Positions 59,526 through 64,000 of a stretch of 64,000 nt of DNA are shown one piece after another. A program made the translations under genes and the position numbers. The stretch comes from JAXGXJ01 sp040772905. GTDB taxonomy: Bacteria > Actinomycetota > Thermoleophilia > RBG-16-64-13. The notes beneath the pieces were generated by a model, which was given only the letters and a program-made list of their open reading frames with translations, searched no databases and had not been told where the DNA came from. Position 1 is the stretch's first letter. Each line of letters begins with the position of its first letter. The stretch spans positions 124,001 through 188,000 of the forward strand of contig JAXGXJ010000005.1 of assembly GCA_040772905.1 (NCBI GenBank). Reading direction: 5' to 3'.

Positions 59526-60559
59526 GGCCCCGCCCAGCATCTGGGGATGAACAGATCCATGTACACACGTTGTGCGTATCGATCGGTCATGCCGGCGATG
59601 TGGTCGGTGGCAGCACGCAACAAATCGGCTCGCGACCCCCCGATGGGAGTCTGAGAAGACGTCGGCAGCGCCTGTGGGTTCTCGACGAAATGCTCCATGA
59701 GTTGGGTGATCATGGCCGCCACGCGACGCTCATCCGCCATCTCGAGAGAACGCACGTACACGGTCTGGAATAGGAAGGTGCGCAGGCTGTCCATGGCCTC
59801 GCTCACCTCCGGGCTCTGGCGCACATCCCCGGTCTCGTAGCTCTGATCGACCAAGTCGTGTACCAGGCGGTCTATGCGGTCGCTACCGGTGCGGCCCAGC
59901 AGGTGCAACGGCTCGCGGGGTAGGTCGGCCTCGGTGATGAGACCGGCGCGCAAGGCGTCGTCGATATCGTGGTTGATGTAGGCGATACGATCGGAGAAGT
60001 GCACGATACGACCTTCCAGCGTGGCCGGACGCTGCTCGCCGGTGTGGTGGCGGATGCCGTCTCGCACCTCCCAGGTGAGATTGAGGCCCGTCCCATCGTT
60101 CTCCAGCACTTCCACCACCCGAAGGCTCTGGCGGTTGTGTTCGAAGCCCTCCAGGCCCTCGTCACGCAACAGCCGGTCAATGACGTTCTCGCCCGCGTGT
60201 CCGAAGGGAGTGTGGCCCAGGTCATGCCCCAGGGAGATGGCCTCCACCAAGTCTTCGTTCAGCCGGCACGCGCGGGCGATGGTCCGGGCGATGCCGGACA
60301 CCTCGAGCGTGTGCGTGAGCCGGGTGCGGTAGTGGTCGCCCTCGGGAGAGATGAAGACCTGGGTCTTGTGCTTGAGACGCCGGAACGACTTGCTGTGCAC
60401 GATGCGGTCGCGGTCGCGCTGGAAGGCCGTACGCAGCCGGCAGGGCTCCTCGTCCCGCTCGCGGCCGCGCGACTGGGTGGAGCGTTGCGCCCACTGGGAG
60501 AGCGCCGCCTCGTACACCTCGGCGGACAGACTCACTCTTCCCGGGCTGTCGTGCTTCAC
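59522..60559 (-). CDS. dgt: deoxyguanosinetriphosphate triphosphohydrolase-like protein
   Basis: 345 aa, HD-domain dNTPase. HTLEVSGIARTIARACRLNE and LGHDLGHTPFGHAGE carry the H...HD metal site. RIVHSKSFRRLKHKTQVFIS is the conserved N-terminal motif; YINHDIDDALRAG carries the last Asp. It cleaves dGTP or dNTP to nucleoside and triphosphate. It begins the dgt-dnaG-rpoD operon. Confidence 0.93.
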   Translation of the reverse strand: MKHDSPGRVSLSAEVYEAALSQWAQRSTQSRGRERDEEPCRLRTAFQRDRDRIVHSKSFRRLKHKTQVFISPEGDHYRTRLTHTLEVSGIARTIARACRLNEDLVEAISLGHDLGHTPFGHAGENVIDRLLRDEGLEGFEHNRQSLRVVEVLENDGTGLNLTWEVRDGIRHHTGEQRPATLEGRIVHFSDRIAYINHDIDDALRAGLITEADLPREPLHLLGRTGSDRIDRLVHDLVDQSYETGDVRQSPEVSEAMDSLRTFLFQTVYVRSLEMADERRVAAMITQLMEHFVENPQALPTSSQTPIGGSRADLLRAATDHIAGMTDRYAQRVYMDLFIPRCWAGP

Positions 60560-60583
60560 CTGTCACCGGCCTTGTCGAGTCAC

Positions 60584-60622
60584 GGGGGCTGCAGCTGACC
60601 TGGCAGGCAGCCCGCAGCCCCC
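60584..60622. terminator. hairpin between ppdK and dgt
   Basis: Arms GGGGGCTGC and GCAGCCCCC with a long loop. It follows the ppdK stop on the minus strand. No T-run, so its efficiency is uncertain. Confidence 0.45.
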
Positions 60623-60674
60623 GACTGTGCGTCCTCACATCACCCGTGCACGGGGCCCGGGCGGCCCAGGTGCC

Positions 60675-63326
60675 TCAGTCTTCCCTCTGCGCGGTCTTCT
60701 CCTCCAACACCGCCTGGGCGGCGGCCAGACGAGCCAGCGGCACCCGGTAGGGGCTGCAGCTCACATAGTTTAGCCCGGTGCGATGACAGTATTTCACGCT
60801 CGACGGTTCGCCGCCGTGCTCGCCGCAGATTCCCAGCTTGATGTCGGGCCGGGTCTGGCGGCCCAGCCTGACGGCCATCTCCACCAGCTTGCCCACGCCG
60901 TTCTGGTCCAGACGGGCGAAGGGGTCGTTCTCGTAGATCTTCTTCTCGTAGTAGGCTTCCAGGAACTTGCCGGCGTCGTCGCGGCTGAAGCCGAAGGTCA
61001 TCTGGGTGAGATCGTTGGTGCCGAAGGAGAAGAACTGCGCTTCTTTGGCGATCTCATCGGCGGTCACAGCCGCGCGCGGGATCTCGATCATCGTGCCCAC
61101 CATGTAGTCCAGATCGAGGCCCGACTCGGCGATGATGCGGTCGGCGGTCTCGGTGATGATGCTCTTCACGAAGGCCAGCTCTTTGACCTCGCCCACCAGC
61201 GGCACCATGATCTCGGGCACGACCTTCCACTCCGGATGGCGCTTCTGCACGTTGATGGCCGCCTCGATGATGGCCTGGGTCTGCATCTCGCCGATCTCGG
61301 GATAGGTGACGTCCAAGCGGCAGCCGCGGTGGCCCATCATGGGGTTGAACTCGTGCAGCGAGGCGATGACCGACTTGAGCTCGGCCACATCCATCTTCAT
61401 CTCAGCAGCCAATGCCTGGATGTCGTCCTCGTCGGTGGGCAGGAACTCGTGCAGGGGCGGGTCGAGCAGCCGGATGGTCACGGGATAGCCCTGCATGGCC
61501 TCGTAGATGCCCTCGAAGTCACTGCGCTGCATGGGCAGCAACTTGGCCAGAGCGGCCTTGCGCTGTTCCACCGTCTTGGAGACGATCATCTCCCGGATGG
61601 CGGCGATGCGGTCGGCTTCGAAGAACATGTGCTCGGTACGACACAGACCGATGCCCTCGGCGCCGAACTCCCGGGCCTGCTTGGCATCGGCGGGAGTGTC
61701 GGCGTTGGTGCGCACCTTCATGGTCCGGATCTCGTCGGCCCAGTCCATCACGCGGCCGAAGTAGCCCCCGATCTCGGCGGGGACCGTCTTGATGGCCTGC
61801 CCGTACACATTCCCGGTGGAGCCGTCGAGAGAGATCCAGTCGCCCTCTTTGTAGGTCTTGCCACCCAGAGTGAAGCTCGTGCCGTCGGCAGCGAAGGTGA
61901 TGTCGCCCACACCGGAGACGCAGCAGGTGCCCATGCCCCGAGCCACCACGGCGGCGTGGGAGGTCATGCCTCCGCGCGCGGTGAGGATGCCCTGGGCGTA
62001 ATGCATGCCCTCGATGTCCTCGGGGGTAGTCTCCAGCCGCACCAGGATGACCGCCGCCCCCTTCTTGTTGGTCCACTCGGTGGCCTCCTCGGCCGTGAAG
62101 ACCACCTGGCCGGTGGCCGCGCCCGGCGAGGCCGGCAGACCCTTGCCGATGGGCCGCGCCGCCTTCAACTCAGCGGCGTCGAACTGTGGGTGCAGCAGCG
62201 CGTCGATCTGCTTGGGGTCGATCATGAGGACGGCCTGTTCCTCGGAGATCTTACCCTCGTCCACCAGGTCGCAGGCGATTCGGAAAGCCGCCGCCGCGGT
62301 GCGCTTGCCGTTGCGGGTCTGCAGGATGAAGAGCTTGCCGTCCTCGATGGTGAACTCCATGTCCTGCATGTCACGATAGTGGTTCTCGAGATGCTTGACG
62401 ATGGCCACGAACTCGTCGTAGACAGCGGGGTTCTGCTCTTGCAGGTGAGCGATGGGCAGCGGGGTGCGGATGCCCGCCACCACGTCCTCGCCCTGGGCGT
62501 TCATGAGGTACTCGCCGAAGAGTCCGGGCTCGCCGGTGGAGGGGTTGCGCGAAAAGGCCACGCCGGTGCCGGAGGTGTCGCCCAGGTTGCCGAACACCAT
62601 GGCCTGCACGTTCACGGCCGTGCCCCACGAGGAGGGGATGTCGTTCATGCGCCGGTAGTAGACGGCACGCGGGTTGTCCCAGGAACGGAACACGGCCTTG
62701 ATGGCCCCAAACAGCTGCTCGATGGGGTCGGTGGGGAAGTCCGAGCCGATCTTGGCCTTGTACTCGGCCATGAACTGCTCGGCCAGTTCCTTGAGATCGT
62801 CGGCGGTGAGTTCAGTGTCGAGTCTGACGCCGCGCGACTCCTTCATCTCATCGATGAGCTTCTCGAAGTAGGCCTTGCCCACTTCCATGACCACGTCGGA
62901 GTACATCTGGATGAAGCGACGGTAGGAGTCGTAGGCGAAACGCGGGTTGCCCGTCTTCTTGGCGAAGGTCTCGACCACGGTCGGGTTGAGGCCCAGGTTG
63001 AGGACGGTGTCCATCATCCCGGGCATGGACGCGCGCGAGCCGGAACGGACGCTGACCAGCAGCGGGTTCTCGGTATCCCCGAACCTCTTGCCCGTGGTCG
63101 CTTCCAGTTGCGCGATGTGTGCGAGGATCTGGGAACGGATCTCGTCGTTGATGGTCTCGCCGTCCTCATAGTACTGAGTGCAGGCCTCGGTGGTGATGGT
63201 GAAGCCCTGCGGCACGGGCATGCCCAAGTCGGTCATCTCCGCCAGGTTCGCTCCCTTGCCGCCCAGCAGCGAACGCATGCTCGCGTTGCCTTCGGCGAAG
63301 TCATAGACGTACTTCTTAGAACTCAT
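60675..63326 (-). CDS. ppdK: pyruvate, phosphate dikinase
   Basis: 883 aa, full length. ATP-grasp domain (GGKGANLAEMTDLGMPVPQG, RSGSRASMPGMMDTVLNLGL), the phosphohistidine loop GGMTSHAAVVARGMGT, and the C-terminal TIM barrel with the catalytic Cys in GICGEHGGEP. It interconverts pyruvate + ATP + Pi and PEP + AMP + PPi, a gluconeogenic step useful to acetyl-CoA/pyruvate-fed autotrophs. AAGGGAG precedes the ATG; a promoter TTACGT-N18-TACAAT is at 63387-63416 on the minus strand. Confidence 0.97.
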   Translation of the reverse strand: MSSKKYVYDFAEGNASMRSLLGGKGANLAEMTDLGMPVPQGFTITTEACTQYYEDGETINDEIRSQILAHIAQLEATTGKRFGDTENPLLVSVRSGSRASMPGMMDTVLNLGLNPTVVETFAKKTGNPRFAYDSYRRFIQMYSDVVMEVGKAYFEKLIDEMKESRGVRLDTELTADDLKELAEQFMAEYKAKIGSDFPTDPIEQLFGAIKAVFRSWDNPRAVYYRRMNDIPSSWGTAVNVQAMVFGNLGDTSGTGVAFSRNPSTGEPGLFGEYLMNAQGEDVVAGIRTPLPIAHLQEQNPAVYDEFVAIVKHLENHYRDMQDMEFTIEDGKLFILQTRNGKRTAAAAFRIACDLVDEGKISEEQAVLMIDPKQIDALLHPQFDAAELKAARPIGKGLPASPGAATGQVVFTAEEATEWTNKKGAAVILVRLETTPEDIEGMHYAQGILTARGGMTSHAAVVARGMGTCCVSGVGDITFAADGTSFTLGGKTYKEGDWISLDGSTGNVYGQAIKTVPAEIGGYFGRVMDWADEIRTMKVRTNADTPADAKQAREFGAEGIGLCRTEHMFFEADRIAAIREMIVSKTVEQRKAALAKLLPMQRSDFEGIYEAMQGYPVTIRLLDPPLHEFLPTDEDDIQALAAEMKMDVAELKSVIASLHEFNPMMGHRGCRLDVTYPEIGEMQTQAIIEAAINVQKRHPEWKVVPEIMVPLVGEVKELAFVKSIITETADRIIAESGLDLDYMVGTMIEIPRAAVTADEIAKEAQFFSFGTNDLTQMTFGFSRDDAGKFLEAYYEKKIYENDPFARLDQNGVGKLVEMAVRLGRQTRPDIKLGICGEHGGEPSSVKYCHRTGLNYVSCSPYRVPLARLAAAQAVLEEKTAQRED

Positions 63327-63386
63327 GGAGCGACTCCCTTCGAGGTGCGTGTCTCGACATCAAGCTGACGGCCTGCTGGCTTGCTC

Positions 63387-63416
63387 ATTGTAGCGTGGGG
63401 GCGCACAAAGACGTAA
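63387..63416 (-). promoter_or_regulatory. ppdK promoter (TTACGT-N18-TACAAT)
   Basis: The minus-strand -10 TACAAT (63387-63392) and -35 TTACGT (63411-63416) lie 61-90 bases upstream of the ppdK start. The -10 is close to consensus. Confidence 0.55.
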
Positions 63417-63653
63417 CTGGCTTCTCACTCTCGACAATCTAGAAGCGGGTTTTCTGATACTCCAGTACCATTAATGGCAATCCCGCCCCGTGTGTGTCCG
63501 AACGAGACCCGCGAACAACAGCAAATACCCGGACAGAGCCACATTTTCTCACAGGTGAGGCCGGTTGGAGGGTGTGCTCTGTGTGCTATCGTGGTCTCGT
63601 GGGTAGTTGTATATAGACCAGACCATCCAGGATAGAAAGAGAAAGGAGGATCT
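63417..63653. other. divergent intergenic region before the last gene
   Basis: About 240 bases between the ppdK promoter and the start of the plus-strand gene at 63654. A possible promoter TTGGAG-N16-TATCGT is at 63565-63592. AAGGAGGA at 63643-63650 is the ribosome binding site of the next gene. Nothing else recognised. Confidence 0.4.
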
Positions 63654-64000
63654 ATGCCCGAGCTCTCTGTGGCACAAGCTCGGGAGCGACGCGACTACGA
63701 ACGGACCGCTTCCATCATCTCGGGGGCTCTCGCCGTAGTCGGCAGTTCCGACCTGGCCATGCGTGGTCTGACGGCGGCCGTCAAGAAGACGGCCAAGTCA
63801 CCGCAGCAGCAGATGATCGCAGACTGGTTGAAGACCTACACCGCTCCCGGCAATCCCGGCAACACGTTCTTCAAGAATATTCGTCATCTTCATCCTAACG
63901 TACGCAAACGTTTTGTCGCCGGGATGATGGCCAACTTCTTCATGAGAGACCCGGAATACACCGAGGCTCTCTTGCAGGAGCGGGGTATCTCTTCTCCCAC
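63654..64000 (+). CDS. unrecognised protein, N-terminal part only (runs off the window)
   Basis: ATG at 63654 with AAGGAGGA just upstream; 115 codons are open to the window edge. The sequence is helical: MPELSVAQARERRDYERTAS, LTAAVKKTAKSPQQQMIADW, then KRFVAGMMANFFMRDPEYTE. No cofactor motif is visible yet. N-terminal helical extensions like KRFVAGMMANFF occur before radical-SAM cores in some proteins, but this is only a guess. Confidence 0.6.
   Translation, partial: MPELSVAQARERRDYERTASIISGALAVVGSSDLAMRGLTAAVKKTAKSPQQQMIADWLKTYTAPGNPGNTFFKNIRHLHPNVRKRFVAGMMANFFMRDPEYTEALLQERGISSP

Noticed and set aside
60783..63368. Plus-strand open frame of 861 codons opposite ppdK
   Set aside because: ppdK is certain on the other strand; this frame is a codon-bias shadow.

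Overview
This is a high-GC bacterial window dominated by anaerobic energy metabolism. It carries two [FeFe]-hydrogenase gene sets with a dedicated sensory apparatus, and most of a Wood-Ljungdahl carbonyl branch (CO dehydrogenase / acetyl-CoA synthase with the corrinoid protein and its maturation factors). The housekeeping genes (gatCAB, dgt-dnaG-rpoD, ppdK, csp), the PadR plus HAAS-type membrane protein pair and the base composition suggest a strictly anaerobic, acetogen-like member of a deep actinobacterial lineage or a high-GC Firmicutes relative. This placement is inference; no rRNA gene is present.

Layout. (1) 1-5220, all on the minus strand: an accessory block resembling a defence or stress island. 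It has a CBS-HEPN fusion, a DUF5343 + Swt1-like HEPN pair, an ADP-ribosyltransferase-like protein, two hypothetical proteins and a uracil-DNA-glycosylase-like protein cut by the window edge. (2) 5600-13050: initiator tRNA-Met, an NlpC/P60 cell-wall hydrolase, a NifU-like Fe-S scaffold, thiolase, a Tag-like glycosylase, and an ABC importer of the nitrate/sulfonate/NMT1 type. (3) 12801-31644: the hydrogenase locus. A TM1266-like regulator diverges from rex-DRTGG; then come a HATPase/ferredoxin/hydrogenase-like fusion, a DRTGG protein, a PHP protein, a second HATPase, hydC, a 2Fe-2S protein, hydB fused to a GltD-like module, and hydA. After a 20-bp G homopolymer follow a receiver, a hydrogenase-domain histidine kinase, a receiver-kinase hybrid, another receiver, and a second hydCBA. 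(4) 31817-44663: the CODH/ACS cluster (minus strand: Cys-rich protein, cooC-like, HMA-like, cooS, acsB, acsD, acsC, acsV, cooC, acsE). It is divergent from a small ferredoxin-like gene, a 68-aa protein and cooT. (5) 44800-49360: a decayed region. A complete IS256-family element with 8-bp target duplication splits padR, an ArsB-like permease is broken, and a wHTH-nucleotidyltransferase has paired palindromes at its start; tRNA-Val closes the region. (6) 49468-63326, nearly all minus strand: larE, HxlR-sigma factor, gatCAB, a SnoaL-like gene, csp, dgt-dnaG-rpoD and ppdK. A partial unrecognised gene starts at 63654.

Function. The hydrogenases interconvert H2, NAD(P)H and ferredoxin, probably by electron bifurcation. 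CODH/ACS uses low-potential electrons, CO/CO2 and a methyl group carried by the corrinoid protein to make acetyl-CoA. PPDK and thiolase link acetyl-CoA and pyruvate to central metabolism. The hydrogenase-domain sensors and Rex are placed to report redox or H2 state to transcription. The methyl-branch genes and the hydEFG maturases are not in this window.

Limits: all function calls are by eye from motifs, lengths and context; no database search was run.
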